DNA of 64,000 nucleotides from Wyeomyia smithii (lineage: Eukaryota; Arthropoda; Insecta; Diptera; Culicidae). Location: assembly GCF_029784165.1 (NCBI RefSeq), contig NC_073696.1:195532498-195596497 (forward strand). Reading direction: 5' to 3'. Below the pieces are notes generated by a model. It saw only the letters and a program-made list of their open reading frames with translations. It was not told where the DNA came from and ran no database searches. This document shows, one piece after another, positions 22,843 through 34,304 of the stretch. Position numbers and translations under genes: made by a program. How positions within the stretch are numbered: the stretch's first letter is position 1; each line of letters begins with the position of its first letter.

Positions 22843-23545
22843 TTTCACTTCACTTGAAACTGTAAACAAATTCGATCTAAGATCTTTTTCACTTATGCTT
22901 ACTTTTTTCACGCATGCACTCACTCGTGAAAAAAAAGCCTCTAGTGAAAACTTGACATTTCAGTACGTTTATATTCTGTCAGTTCCTGCCAATTTTCACT
23001 TCACTCGTAGTGTAAACTCGTGAATTTCGCTTCGTGTGAACTGTAAACTGCAGGTTTGTAAAATATTTGTGTGTTCTACAACTGGATTTCCACGACAGAT
23101 TTCGCTAGCGAAAAAGTAAGCTTTTTCACTTATCAAATTTTTCACTTTGCTTGGAACTGTAAACTATGCTTTAAGCCCTAAATTTCATTTAAATTTCATT
23201 TCACTTGGAACTGTGAACAAATTCGATCCAGCGAAATTGAAGGTTGTGGATCTTATCTTTTTCACTTGGGTTTACTATTTTCACGCATGCAAACGCTAGT
23301 GAAAAATGCAGCAGCGAGCAAAAACTTGCGTGCGTTTATATTCTGTCAGTTGCAGCCAATTTCCGCTTCGCTCGGAGTGTAAACTTATGACTTTCGCTTC
23401 ACTTAAATTGTAAACTGCAGGCTGGTGAAATACCTGCGTGTTCCACAAATGGGTTTTGACGACAGATTTCGCTATCGAAAATTTACGCCTTCTCACTTGT
23501 CAAATTTTTCACTTCGCTTGGAACTGTAAACTTTGCTTTAGGCGT
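22843..23545 (+). repeat. Tandem duplication, two ~350-bp units
   Basis: Unit 1 (22843-23180) and unit 2 (23199-23545) share, in order, ACTGT(A/G)AACAAATTCGATC, TTTTCACGCATGCA, TTTATATTCTGTCAGTT, GTAAACTGCAGG, ACGACAGATTTCGCTA and GCTTGGAACTGTAAACT. Each unit itself is rich in TTTTCACTT. Probably a dimeric repeat; no ORF. Confidence 0.7.
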
Positions 23546-23845
23546 TTTGATTCTGGAATTTATACCTATTTTCTGTTCATTTGTTCTGCCTACTCTAATC
23601 AAATCATAGTAAACATTTTCGCTGGGAAACGAGTTTTAAAACTTACTTTCTATCCTGTCTGGAGTTCATCGGTTTCTTTCAAATAAACCTGATGCCTGTT
23701 TCAATTGACGCAATAAATGACGAAAAATATGATCCAGTACAAGCCACAACAACGATAAACCGGAGACGGAGCGTCCAAAGTCATTTTTAACAGGAAATCG
23801 TCTGGCGATAGCGGTACTGTTAAGGTTAACCTTCGCTTTGAAAAT

Positions 23846-23960
23846 CATTTCGTTCGTTTCCGAGCACTTCAGCTGTCAAAATCGAAACACACATGAAAAT
23901 TACTCGAATGATCTTGCATTGTTTCGGACAGCAGAAGTGCTCGAAAAAGAAACAAACAAT
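23846..23960. repeat. Imperfect inverted repeat
   Basis: TTTCCGAGCACTTCAGCTGTC is mirrored by GGACAGCAGAAGTGCTCGAAAA about 60 bp later. Probably a small MITE. Confidence 0.45.
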
Positions 23961-25065
23961 TTTCAATAGATTTCTCTATCTGTGCTAATATCAGTTGTTG
24001 ATTTCACTCATACAAGTTCTTTAGTGGTTGTAAATAAACAACACGCTGCTGGGTAACAAAAAAATCCACCGAACTTGTATTCAGGTTAAAAGCCAATTTT
24101 AAGTTTTAATTCAAATGTTTTCCCACTGAAACAAAGTTCGTAATACAGGTAGCAGTAATGAACTAGGATACATAAGTGATATTTTTTTCGAAACCGAGTA
24201 TCAACTGATTTCTTGGTTGAAAACAAATTGTTTTTATACGCTTGCACGACCGAGCTTGTATGGGTGAGATCTGGCGTAGGAAGCTTGATTGACGATTAAA
24301 CGCAAAGCTTATGACTACTGTGCGACTTCAGCATTTTAACATTTTCAAACAAGCCTGATGTACACATCAGACTGAATTACTGTGGAGAAAATGCACTTGA
24401 AATACAAAATATATGAGATCCGGTTTTTGTTTATAATTTGAGGTTATGTTCTTACAGAGGCTGGAAGGCTTTATGACGTGTTTTTTTTTAGTTTAAAATG
24501 ATTATCGAATGAAAAAAATCATAAAATTTCAATCTTCGAACAATGCAACTATATGATAACTAACTACAATAAGACAATCCACGGGTGACGTTCCACTGCT
24601 TGTTATTGTAGCTGTTCTTCAAGCTGAAAAACCAAAATACGACCATAATCGAAACTTTTTAATGTCGGCAATAATATCAAAAGTGATTTTTCATTGTTGT
24701 ATTTAGGATTGGCACTCGCGATACCAGAGCTACCGATCAGATAACATTTGTTTTTCACGCTTCTGGATACGGATTGCATCCAAGTTGCGACAGACCGAGC
24801 ATACATAAACTGCCTATAATTGCATACCAGTCCCACCTGCATTTTGTCGTTCTTCTAGAGAAGTTATGGTAAATGTCTATCTCATTATATTTTGTCGAAA
24901 AAGCGGGAACAAACCACGCTGAACAGCTGAAATAACTTAAGAAAGAAAAATACCTTTACGCGCTGTTTTGTCAACTTGATGAAAATGAAGCTGGGGCTGA
25001 TATGCGATTATGGGCAGTAAAGCTGTGATAAGTTTAAACAGACTGGAATCAGCTGATAAGGGTTG
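23961..25065. other. Intronic sequence, nothing recognised
   Basis: AT-rich. The longest frame is 79 codons without a domain. Confidence 0.3.
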
Positions 25066-25309
25066 ATATTTGTTGACACTCTTGAGTGAAAGTGAAAAAA
25101 AGCATCCATAAACGTTATTTTTTTACATCCCTCAGAGTTCTCCCTCCCCGCTTTTTGCATGGAAGTGAACTATCAAAACACCTCATTATATTTCATGCGA
25201 TGGAAGCAAGACAACAAAATCAGTTTATCAGTTAACGAAGATTGTCAAGGCATCGGTCAGTGTCAGTGAAAGTGTTTCGGTGAGGTTCATTTTGGTTGAG
25301 TGGACTGTT
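25066..25309 (+). repeat. Dispersed repeat, inverted partner of 1769-2024
   Basis: Contains GATATTTGTTGACACTCTTG through AACGAAGATTGTCAAGGC to GAGTGGACTGTTTG. A 36-codon frame (25159-25269) is shared with the other copy, with one visible residue change. There is no tRNA box or tail. Confidence 0.75.
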
Positions 25310-26959
25310 TGTTTTTCTTTCTCGCTTTGAAGTGAAGATCATTTGGTTGGATTTGTCGTCAAATTTTATTCCGTAACCGTGAACGATGCGCGCGATCTAT
25401 TTCATCTGAGTATAACAGCACGTTACTAAGACGAAAATCTAGTGTATCTGAAAGAGTGCTGCGATCATTGGAAGAGAAAATTGAAAATGATTGGCTGTAA
25501 TTTTCGAAGAATTTTGCTGGGCAAAATGACTTTTATCAGCACTGACTGTAATATGTAAAATACTGCTCGCAAGTTGTAACATAATTTTTACTGCACCGCC
25601 AACTGTCAGTAAAACAGTAATTTATCTTGCTTATTGAAAGCGAAGGTTAACAAAGTCATCATCCTCGAGCGATTTTCAGTTGAAAGTGGTACATATTATC
25701 AAACCCAAGATTTTATTCAATGAGTTAAACAGTTAAATTGTAATGAGCACTGTGTTAATTGTACTGAAACCAATCTCATAAGGCTGAATTTACGAAAAGC
25801 ATCCATTACGTACAAAAAGCGCTACATATTTTGCGGAACGAGCTTGAAATCGTCCACATTCTCCAGCCAACTGCCGAAAGGGGAAAACTTCTGCTCCAGT
25901 CCTATCATCTTGAGAATCATAACCGAAGCTTCGTTAGCTGCCGTTCCAATTTGTAGCACTTTTGCCACGCTGGCGAAACTTTCGCCAGATGCAACAAAAA
26001 ACTATCGAACGAACACCCCGAAAATCACTACTGGCGGAACTCGCTGAAACTCCCAGCCCCAGCGACGCAGGAATTATGCAACATCGTCCGTACGGTTCAG
26101 CAAAATATATTTTCCCACTTTGCGGCGAAAATGCGATTATGCTGGCTGGCGTCGTCGTCGTCGTCGATTGCATGCCCCGCACTCGTCGCAGATCATCGCT
26201 GGTGTTGTCATCGAGTTACAACGCTGACCACGAATGCAACAGGGGAAAAAAAATCCAGCTACCCATGGCACGGACCTCGACCCACACGACACACGAGTAT
26301 TACGAAATTAAATCCATTTCGCGGCGGGTCTCTAAAGAAGGGTGGCTGGAGCTGAAAACAAAGTTTTTAATTGTAACATGTGTTTACCGCAGTAGTAATA
26401 GCGAACTGAATTTGGGCTTCGTTAGGGATTAAATTTCGGGAATTATGCTGCTCGGAACTGCGTTGCTGGAAAAGTGCTCTATTCAGGGAAACTCCATGCC
26501 ATGAGTTGAATAAACGTTCTAAACTTTTCACTTGTTCTAGTGTAAAACCTGGTAAAAATAAATCTTTTCGAGCTCATGGCGAAAATTGCCGAAACTAAAT
26601 CTTATATTAGAGTACCTATATTTTTGGAGCTCAAATTAAATTGGCTTCAATCCAAATTCACTCGTTCGTCTCGTCGGCTGTTGGGCTAAGTCTCGAATCT
26701 ATGGAATAAGCCAATGCATAAAACAGACAAGCCATAGTTTCATAGCGAGAATATAAAGCAACAGTAGGACACCGCACTTTCCAATCCTCGAAAGGATTAA
26801 AAAGGGGAAACCGCAGCAGCTCAGACTGTGAGAGCAAGGAAAAATCATTCCATTTTCCGATGCATGTTCACACAACTACTATCGGGAAGATAAATGATTC
26901 AACCGGAACCGCTTTCAGATGGCCAACAAGACGCCAACCGGTCGATTCGATTTGTGACC
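25310..26959. other. Intronic sequence with a 156-codon unsupported frame
   Basis: A frame at 25962-26432 (+) of 156 codons has no domain or splice support, and it overlaps two other frames (one on each strand). Frames of this length are expected by chance in 64 kb. Confidence 0.3.
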
Positions 26960-26967
26960 ATCGGTGG

Positions 26968-27276
26968 CAGCGTTGCCAGGTCATTTTTTTTTAAATCTGG
27001 AAAAGATAAAATAAAAATCTGGAAAAAATCTGGCAGTCATTTCGTGGGTTGAAAGATTAATTTTTCGGATGAAAGTCTTGGGGTACGCAAAATTTGAGGT
27101 GACAATACTGCAAAATTTCGCGCCAAAATTGAAGTGATGACCTTTTTGCGGAACAGAGAAAATAAAATCTGGATCATCCATGAAAAATCTGGATAACTGG
27201 ACATCAAAGCTGTCAACCTGGATACATGTTCAAAAATCTGGATAATCAAGCTAAATCTGGATACCTGGCAACGCTG
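26968..27276. mobile_element. hAT-type MITE with perfect 8-bp target duplication
   Basis: The termini CAGCGTTGCCAGGT and ACCTGGCAACGCTG are exact inverted repeats. ATCGGTGG lies on both sides (26960-26967 and 27277-27284), the 8-bp duplication typical of hAT. Inside both ends the motif ATCTGGA recurs many times, as transposase-binding arrays do. 309 bp, no ORF. It shares the CAG(A/C)GTTGCCA end with 40179-42477. Confidence 0.92.
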
Positions 27277-27284
27277 ATCGGTGG

Positions 27285-28500
27285 GCTTCCATCACTTGGG
27301 ATTGTGTTTGTTTTTACGCTACTTTTCCGGCGGGTTGGCCACCATTCGACTGTTGTTAATGGAATCTATGATTTGTGGGAAAACCGATGTCTGTGACAGA
27401 ACGTTTGTGCCATGTTTGAAAGCACACAGAAGCACTGAGACTTTTGTAGCTATCAAGCTGTGTGGGGAAGTGATTCCAACAGTTCAATCGGCGCTCAACG
27501 TTCGAGAAATAACGAGTATTTATTGTTGTGTGAAAGATTAACACTGGTGAATACACATTTCATAAATTTCGTATGATAACTGTCAGCTTCAACAATTATC
27601 CGCTATTTTAAAATGCAATCATCCATTGTGATGCACTGCAATGAGTCATATAGGGTAAGCTTTCTCGATTCCCCAACATCATTCGACTTCTGTCTAGCGC
27701 GTGTGTGTGTGGATTGGCTTACTGACATGCTGCCACAGATGGATGCGAACGTTGAGAATAACCGACACGTGCTGAATTAAATTTTCGGCTGCTTTTTGGA
27801 AGAGAATGCCGCCAAAGCGCCGCTCCATCACGAGTCATATTAGTTTGGCCGGTCACGGATGCTACTTCAAATGCACTTCATTAATATTGCAACCTATAGT
27901 GGAGTCCAAAAGTTCTGCGAACATCATCATCATCGGTAGAGTGTTTATTGCTGTGATGTCGAATTTTTCTTTCCACACGTTTCAATTAGTGGCATGGAGA
28001 AATGTTACTCTCTAATTGGCGCAAATAAATAATTCATTTGTAAGTTCGAAATCGTTACGGTATTTCTTATCCAATGAAACCGCACTGTTTTGGATCACTC
28101 CGTCGACTAGCGACCCCAATATGGCTACAATGGTACTGTTAAACTTTTGGAGAATATTTCCTGTCATTCCAAAGCGAACGGTTCTACTATCGTCGTTGTT
28201 GGGATTGCCGCTGCGATGAAACCGACGGAATCGATTCCATTAGTAGCGGTGTGAAACCGAACACTGAACACACGGTTGCAAATTGATTTCCGTTCTAGAC
28301 TAGGTTGCGGCTCCACACTCAGACCGTTGGAAGCTTGTTGTATGTCCATTGGCACGCTGCAAGTCTCTATACAAGTAGTGCAAAAAGTAATGCAACAGGA
28401 CTTGCGGCGCATGCAATTTAATCATAAAATGGAAACAGAACCGGGAAAACCTTGTTTTAGTGAACGGTTTTAGGTTAGGTTGTTTTCGACACAATTAGAT
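27285..28500. other. Intronic sequence, nothing recognised
   Basis: Overlapping frames below 90 codons on both strands, none with a domain. Confidence 0.3.
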
Positions 28501-28504
28501 AATC

Positions 28505-30070
28505 TGAGAGCTCAAAATTGTGAACTTTTTTTTACTCTCCAAATACTGGTTTCATTGACTTACTATCCTCAAAAGAAATTTAGTATAGAAAAAAAGCAAG
28601 GCGTTTTGCTTTTGGTTTTGGTTTTCTTGGTACTGCATTCCGATACGGAACTCGACCTTCAGTTTAGTTATTCACAGACTTCGCAGCCAACTGTTTAGTG
28701 TACAGAACAATTGCGGGGCTATGATTCTACCGACACTAACAGTCTCTCCCGAGCCGAGACTCGAACCTACGACGACTGGCTTATTAGGCCAGCATCAAGA
28801 AGATTGATATCAAGTTTTAGCTCGAAACTTCGCTGCTAGTGGCGCTGCGAAATCTAACTGTTCAGTATTGCACTTTGGAAACTTATTTTTCCGGCAAAGT
28901 TGTAGATAATGCTGTCTTAGAGAACTTTGCCGAAGACATTTTTCTTCAAACTTTTCTTGTTTCGGAGATATACTGTTTCATATCAGACCAGTCCTTAAAA
29001 TTCGAGTTTTTAAATATCTAAAAACTGTAGTTGTATATCATTGATACACAAAACTTTACAGAAGACAGAAAAAAGATAGCTTTCACACAGAAATCAACTC
29101 AAAATAGTGAACTTTTTTCATTTACTCTCCAAATACTGGTTTTATTGACATACTATCTTCAGAAGAAAGTATCTGAAGAAATGACAACAGGTTTAAGTTA
29201 GTAATTCTGCAGCTAGTGGCGTTGCTAAATCCAACTTTCCAGTCTTGTACTTTGGAGAAATAATGGCTTAACTTATTTCATTTACTTGAACTTATTTCAT
29301 TTACTCTTCAAATACTGTTTTTTTTTCGACATGCTATCCACAGAAGAAATTTTTAAATGAAAATCCTTACAAAATGAAAATAAGTTTTAGTTCGGAACTC
29401 CACCGCTAGTGGCGCTGCAAACTCTAATTCTCCAGTCTTACACTTTAGAAAAATGTCTGTTTTTGGCAAAGTTTCAGACAATGTTGTCATTAACATTTTT
29501 TCCAAGACCCTTTCCTTCTAACGCTTTTTGTTTTGGAAACATAACGTTTTATTTTAGACTTGTTCTTTAAATATCACACAAACACACGACTTCGAAGAAG
29601 ACACCAAAACATTTCTTCTGCACTGATCGAGTTGTTGCCAAAAATGTAAAAAATGTGAAGAAATATAATTCTCACATCACAGTTAAGCAAAAACTACCAG
29701 ACGAAATCTGCTTGATGATTTTTATCAAAATTACTCTACGAAACTGATTGGCCCTTCCAGTTTCTTGCCTTATATGCAATTAGAAAAGGATATGTTTTTT
29801 TAAACTTCTTTGCTTTTTGTGTCTTCTACAAAGTTGTTCGTTTCATTCGTATTCTCAAAACATGCTGAACATTGCCACAGTTTTTGAGTTTCCAAAAAAG
29901 TTGAAGGACTAGTCCAATTTAAAACCGTATGACTCCAAAATAAGAAGAGCTAGAAGAAAAACGTCTTCAGCAAAGTTTTTTGAAACAAAATTATCTACAA
30001 CTTTGCTGAAAACATCATTTCTCCAAAGTTCAAGACTGAAAACTTCGATTTTGCTGCGTCATTAGCGGCA
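28505..30070. repeat. Decayed repeat array with inverted half
   Basis: The block TACTCTCCAAATACTGGTTT recurs at about 28535, 29130 and 29305. GCTAGTGGCGCTGC-type blocks recur at about 28835, 29215 and 29405, giving units of 200-400 bp. Near 29940-30050 the complement of GGCAAAGTTGTAGATAAT (also at about 28893) appears, so the right part is an inverted copy. A SINE sits inside the first unit. Confidence 0.55.
28590..28796 (-). mobile_element. tRNA-derived SINE (family S3)
   Basis: Minus strand: GCTGGCCTAATAAGCCAG then GTAGGTTCGAGTCTCGG (B box at 28758-28769 complement). The body is AGAGACTGTTAGTGTCGG, CCCCGCAATTGTTCTGTACA and GTCTGTGAATAA, with a tail of AAAACC repeats. Very similar SINEs are, as I remember, common in Aedes genomes. 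The body is well preserved. Confidence 0.75.
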
Positions 30071-30289
30071 ATTATTGTAATTTTTTGCGGTTTTTCAATG
30101 CACTAAATTTTCTGTACTGTGTTGCGTAAAGACATTCTGGCTTCCTTTTCACTATTGCTGATACACGAGCCTTCAAATTTCGATGAAAAATCAGACAAAG
30201 GTAGGCACATGCAAAACGTGTGTCGGAGTATAGCCACTGCGACTTTAGCTAGATTGCTAAGTTGAAGCGCGAAACGTTTCCGAAAAGAA

Positions 30290-30650
30290 TTACTGGTATC
30301 CAAGACACGACCGCATGACGTAGGGCTACGGTATTTTTCCATATTTCGATGCTTCGGAGAAATCGTCTTCTGCCGATCCTCCGAACGGTTCTGGGAATTG
30401 CGCTTGTACATCATATTCATATTGAGATGTTGATACAAATTCTCAATATATTCGTTTATCCTCAAAAACTGCTATCGCGGTAAAATTGTAATACAAAAAA
30501 CTGGCGTCCGTATATCACCGGTTTGGTCTTGGAATGTAAATAGTCGTAAAATGATTGAATGGTACCTTTTATATCAAGGTTTCGTCAGTTACTTGGAAAG
30601 AGGGCGGAGCGCAGCAGAATAAGAAATGGCAAGGAAGGTAAAACATTTTG
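30290..30650. repeat. Short family-R terminus and related repeat
   Basis: GGTATCCAAGACACGACCGC followed by the palindrome GACGTAGGGCTACG (30317-30330) matches short copies at 2935-2970 and 5371-5410. Downstream, 30550-30650 (GGTACCTTTTATATCAAGG) resembles about 1338-1400. Confidence 0.5.
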
Positions 30651-31261
30651 AAAAGCTGCACCGGCCGCGAACAAAAATTGAACACTAATGAAAAAACGAG
30701 AATTCGATTATAAGCTTATTTGCGTGGCTTTTATCGCTTTCAGCAACGTTATGTATAGGAAAAAATCTAAAAAGTGCCAGTTGCCGATGATTCTAGTTCT
30801 CTGGTTATTTCGGGCCGAATTTCCAGCCACTTTCGGCACTCTTGCAGCCACCATGTTCTCTTTAACAGCCATCAGATATACGGGTAAAATCCGACACGAG
30901 ATGACCGGTACTAGGAGGAGGGGGGACATCATCGCTTTGTGACAAGCTGTGACAAGGATGGGGGGAGGTGTTGGATTAAAATTGACGTAGCATTTATTTT
31001 TAAAGACCGTTTTTTTGCAGAAAATATGTATAGAGCCGTCGAGATCTGTTTATCTGTGGAATTCTAAAATGTTCTGAAGATTATACGAAGTTGTATGAAC
31101 ATCTTTCCTCCTGGTACCAAAACACAAACCCTTCGAAGCAGAAGACATTAATTCATTAATTCAGAGTGGATTTAAGCTGTCACAAGTGTATGAGTGATAA
31201 ATAAATTGAATTAGACACGGTGATTTTTGTTCAAGTATTTTTTAGTGTATATGTTAGCGAG

Positions 31262-31362
31262 ATCCCGTCGGGATGCGGTATATTTTTCCAAATCTGTATC
31301 ATATTTCCAGTTCGCTTAATTTTGTATTCTCTCTACTTCACATACTGTCTGCTTAATTAACT
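31262..31362 (+). mobile_element. SINE fragment, family S4 (no tRNA head)
   Basis: CCCGTCGGGATGCGGTATAT through CCAGTTCGCTTAAT to CATACTGTCTGCTTAA. The same sequence follows the tRNA-like head in 59905-60085 and recurs at 60224-60322. Confidence 0.65.
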
Positions 31363-31447
31363 ATATGTTAGCACTCGTATCTTTGTGCGTTTTTCTCAGA
31401 ACCTTTTAATCAAATGCTACATTTTGCTACGAGAAGGGAGGGTGGGT

Positions 31448-31720
31448 TTAAAAATCATGAGTGATTGGTTGCTCGGAATGATTTGAATAATCCATGTTAT
31501 TTACCATTTTTCTCAATAGTTTCTCAATCAATTGGTTGTTTTTGAAACAACAACCAAATCGAAAACAAAATTCTGATCGATTGATGCAAAAAACTCGATA
31601 AACTGATAAAAAATGATTGAAATATAAGCACTCAAACCCTGACCACTTTTTCCATGATTCAATTTCTTGATTTTCGAATTCAGGCATCTAACATCCAAGA
31701 AAGACGTAGTCCTACGTCAA
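31448..31720 (+). repeat. Dispersed repeat family R, copy 3
   Basis: GATTGGTTGCTCGG, TCTGATCGATTGATGC, CTCAAACCCTGACCACTTTT and the end GACGTAGTCCTACGTCAAAA (31703-31722). It is more diverged from copies 1 and 2 than they are from each other. Confidence 0.65.
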
Positions 31721-31845
31721 AAAGAAAAGTTTAGTTTTTTGTTTGTTTGATATGTAAATGACGAGAAACCCATTCTACATTTTTGCCGTTTTTGGGCAAA
31801 AAAAAATGCATGAAAGCAAGGTTCTGTATTCAATATTGTCCCCCC

Positions 31846-32039
31846 AGTAGAAAGTCGAGTTTTTCGACTAGCGACATTCAATTTTTCTCTCATACCGTAT
31901 ATTATACTTAACGTCGGAAGTAATGCGCTATACATCAAACCAGATCCGCTATACAGCGCACTACTTCCGACGTTAAGTATAATGTACGGTATGAGTGTAA
32001 AATCGAATGTCGCTAGTCGATAACCCCAATTTTCAACTA
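31846..32039. mobile_element. Long-hairpin MITE
   Basis: The arms 31865-31935 and 31952-32019 are about 90% complementary (TCGACTAGCGACATTC, CTCATACCGTA, ATACTTAACGTCGGAAGTA and the complements). The outer 20 bp (CAGTAGAAAGTCGAG) are more diverged. A transcript would form a hairpin of about 70 bp. It has no coding capacity. Confidence 0.8.
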
Positions 32040-33290
32040 AATGCATAATATATAAGGTTCGTCGTTAGCTATACTCTTCTGGTTGGGGTCGTCAAATGAT
32101 GCTAATGGTTGACATTATGGTAGCAATTGGCGAAATTCAATTATGTTATTGTTACCTTTCATTCCGACAACTTGTATACAAAAACTGTTCCAATACTCTT
32201 GCATACAAGTTGTCGATTGAAATCTGTCATCTCAAGCAAAACATAGCTTGAAACGGTAAATCTGATAAACAATCACACAAGCTGAATTTTCATGCAACAG
32301 GCCTTAAATATTCAAGAGCTTTTCAACAATGGCTAACATATTAAAGCGTTTCGTAGTATCAAGACCGAAATCACAGAAAACAATTGAACAATCAAATACG
32401 ATGCAATTGAGTAACGTAGACTAAACATTCTTACAATTTGTTAAAATAACTGTCTTGAACAGAGTATGTTTAATGAATTTTGTAGAAAGTCTTGCTTTTT
32501 TAAACAAAAGGTATTGTTTTCAAATTCAGAACAAAATTTAATTTTAGTTAGAGAAGCCAGAACAGCACTCACTTTTCTGTAACAATCATTGAAGAAAAAT
32601 AAAAACCAATAAATCAGCAACCAATCTTCTTCCGACGATTTATCTAATATTTCCGTGTTACGGAGCATCTTCCTCCAACCGGCACTCGAATCTTATCATC
32701 ACCCAGATTGACTCGCAATCAACCTCCCACCCATGACTTTTCGATCGACCTATTTAGTGGCAATTTTCTCCCCATCGCACCGTGCCTCGCTGAAAACTGC
32801 TAATTGAGAAGAAATTGCAAAAATAATGATCTCTCCTAGCTCGGCTGGCTCCGTTGCACAACCACGGTGAATCATCCGGCGAGTGATGATTATTAAGGTG
32901 AATTCTCTCGAGCCAAGCTTTCCACGAGTACTGAGATGACCGTTAGTTAGACTTTCCACTGGCTCTGCGTTTGCAATTGTCAGAGATTGATTGTTGTCTT
33001 ATTATAACATTGAATTGAATTAGTGTTACTAGCAATAATTGCAGCTGTTTCCAAGCTCTTCGATTACGATGAATGTGGTTGGTTAGAGAAGGTTAAAATC
33101 AATACTTTGTTAGCCATACTTTATGGTGTTTAATGAAGCAGTTAATGACAACAACGAGTACCCTCTAGTGGTAACGATCCGGGGGGAAACGGGAGCTGGG
33201 ATTGGAATAGGCCAGTAGGTTAACAGAACCCGATTTTAGTCGGTCACATCGGATTGTTAGGCTTAGTAGCGAAAAAAATCGCAAACTCAC
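32040..33290. other. Distal part of the large intron, nothing recognised
   Basis: AT-rich up to 32.6 kb, more balanced nearer the start-codon exon. No frame above 90 codons and no repeat ends seen. Confidence 0.3.
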
Positions 33291-33294
33291 GTAC

Positions 33295-33351
33295 CTTCCA
33301 CTTGAGATTTGTGGTGGAGAAATTCTCCTCCTTGTGGATAGTGGGAGCCAT
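33295..33351 (-). CDS. CRAL-TRIO protein, first coding exon (19 codons)
   Basis: Inferred start exon, MAPTIHKEENFSTTNLKWK, ending in a strong donor AAG|GTACGTGAG at 33295. It is exactly 19 codons, phase 0, so it joins in frame to the exon starting at 10696. The start codon sits in a strong context (GCC ATG G). Insect CRAL-TRIO proteins often have a short polar N-terminus like this before the N-terminal helical domain. No other ORF with a good donor lies nearer the next exon. The 22.6-kb distance is the main uncertainty: the link rests on phase, splice signals and the convincing upstream 5' exon, not on a transcript. Confidence 0.75.
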
Positions 33352-33433
33352 GGCGTTCTTGATATTGTGTTTTTTTCGATCGAACAAGCAAGAAAACACC
33401 CGGAAGTCAGTCGGACCACCGGCAAAAACCGCA
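33352..33433 (-). other. 5' UTR part of the start-codon exon
   Basis: On the minus strand a long pyrimidine tract followed by CTTCAG ends at 33434, a good 3' splice site. Exon sequence from 33433 to the ATG at 33351 would be 5' UTR. The same bases contain TCAGT, the arthropod initiator core, so a TATA-less transcription start at 33435 is an alternative reading. I prefer the splice acceptor because a matching donor and promoter exist about 0.9 kb upstream. Confidence 0.5.
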
Positions 33434-34304
33434 CTGAAGGATGGAAGAGAAGTAGAGAAAATCATGAAGCGAGGGCGCTTGATGTTGATTTGAGCGTATT
33501 AGGTTTTGCTTTTCTTCGTGATTACGAGCAGAACAAATTGTTTTCGCCTGTGGTTGATTGCTAATGATGAAATAACATTTCGTAAAGTCTATGGCTGATT
33601 TGAAAACGGTTCGTCGCTTGAAGTTTTAGAAGTTTGTTGGGCGATTCGAGAAAATTTACATAAATCATGTAGTTTATGATCATAAAATTGCAGAACAAAT
33701 AGTATCAAATCTATTATGAAAATAAAGTCGGTTGAAAAAAAAAAGATATTTGACGGTATTTGCCATTTATTCCAGATTCGAAAAACTGTTCTTCATAGCG
33801 ACGAACCCTCAATGATCACTAGTTGATAGAAATTTGAATCCACACGTGTTTGCACATACGGTAACTTTACTCCAACAGACACCCACTTAAGAAAACCTAA
33901 CAGCAATAACTCTGCTAAAACTTGGAAATTCTACTTTTGCTTTCCCGTTGTTCAACATTTACAGCAGCTGCAAAACTAAAGATCGTGACTTTCGTAACAC
34001 ACAGTACATTGATTGCTGTAGCTGCTTACAACGGTTGCGCACAAGTAACCGGTTCGAGCAATGGACTTTTTTCGTGTCGCTCAAAGGGTAAACAGTTCTT
34101 CAGTACTCAAGCAATTCACTCTACGCTCGTTATGCAATGGTCACTACTGTGTAATTGGTATTTCCATATGGTCGGTGATTTTATCGTTCTATCCGTAGGA
34201 ATCCAAACATCACTAGTCTAATTCTTCCCTTAAAAAGTCACTCCAGTCCTAAACTTTTTTTTGAATTCAGTTTAAAACACAAACACTCAAAAAATTATCC
34301 GTAC
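33434..34304 (-). other. Inferred 5' UTR intron
   Basis: Donor GTACGG at 34304 and a pyrimidine-rich CTTCAG acceptor ending at 33434. A 99-codon frame on the other strand has no domain. Confidence 0.4.

Larger units (their letters stand above)
10697..33294 (-). other. 22.6-kb first coding intron of the CRAL-TRIO gene, filled with repeats
   Basis: The intron is bounded by the donor GTACGTGAG at 33294 and the acceptor CGCACAG at 10697. It contains most of the SINEs and MITEs listed below between 12.6 and 32.0 kb, on both strands. I see no conserved coding exon inside it. The parts nearest the gene's own exons (10.7-12.6 kb and 32.0-33.3 kb) are the least repeat-rich, and any regulatory elements would most likely be there. 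Confidence 0.65.

Noticed and set aside
25962..26432. 156-codon frame (+)
   Set aside because: No domain and no splice or promoter support. A frame of this length is expected by chance over 128 kb of two-strand sequence.
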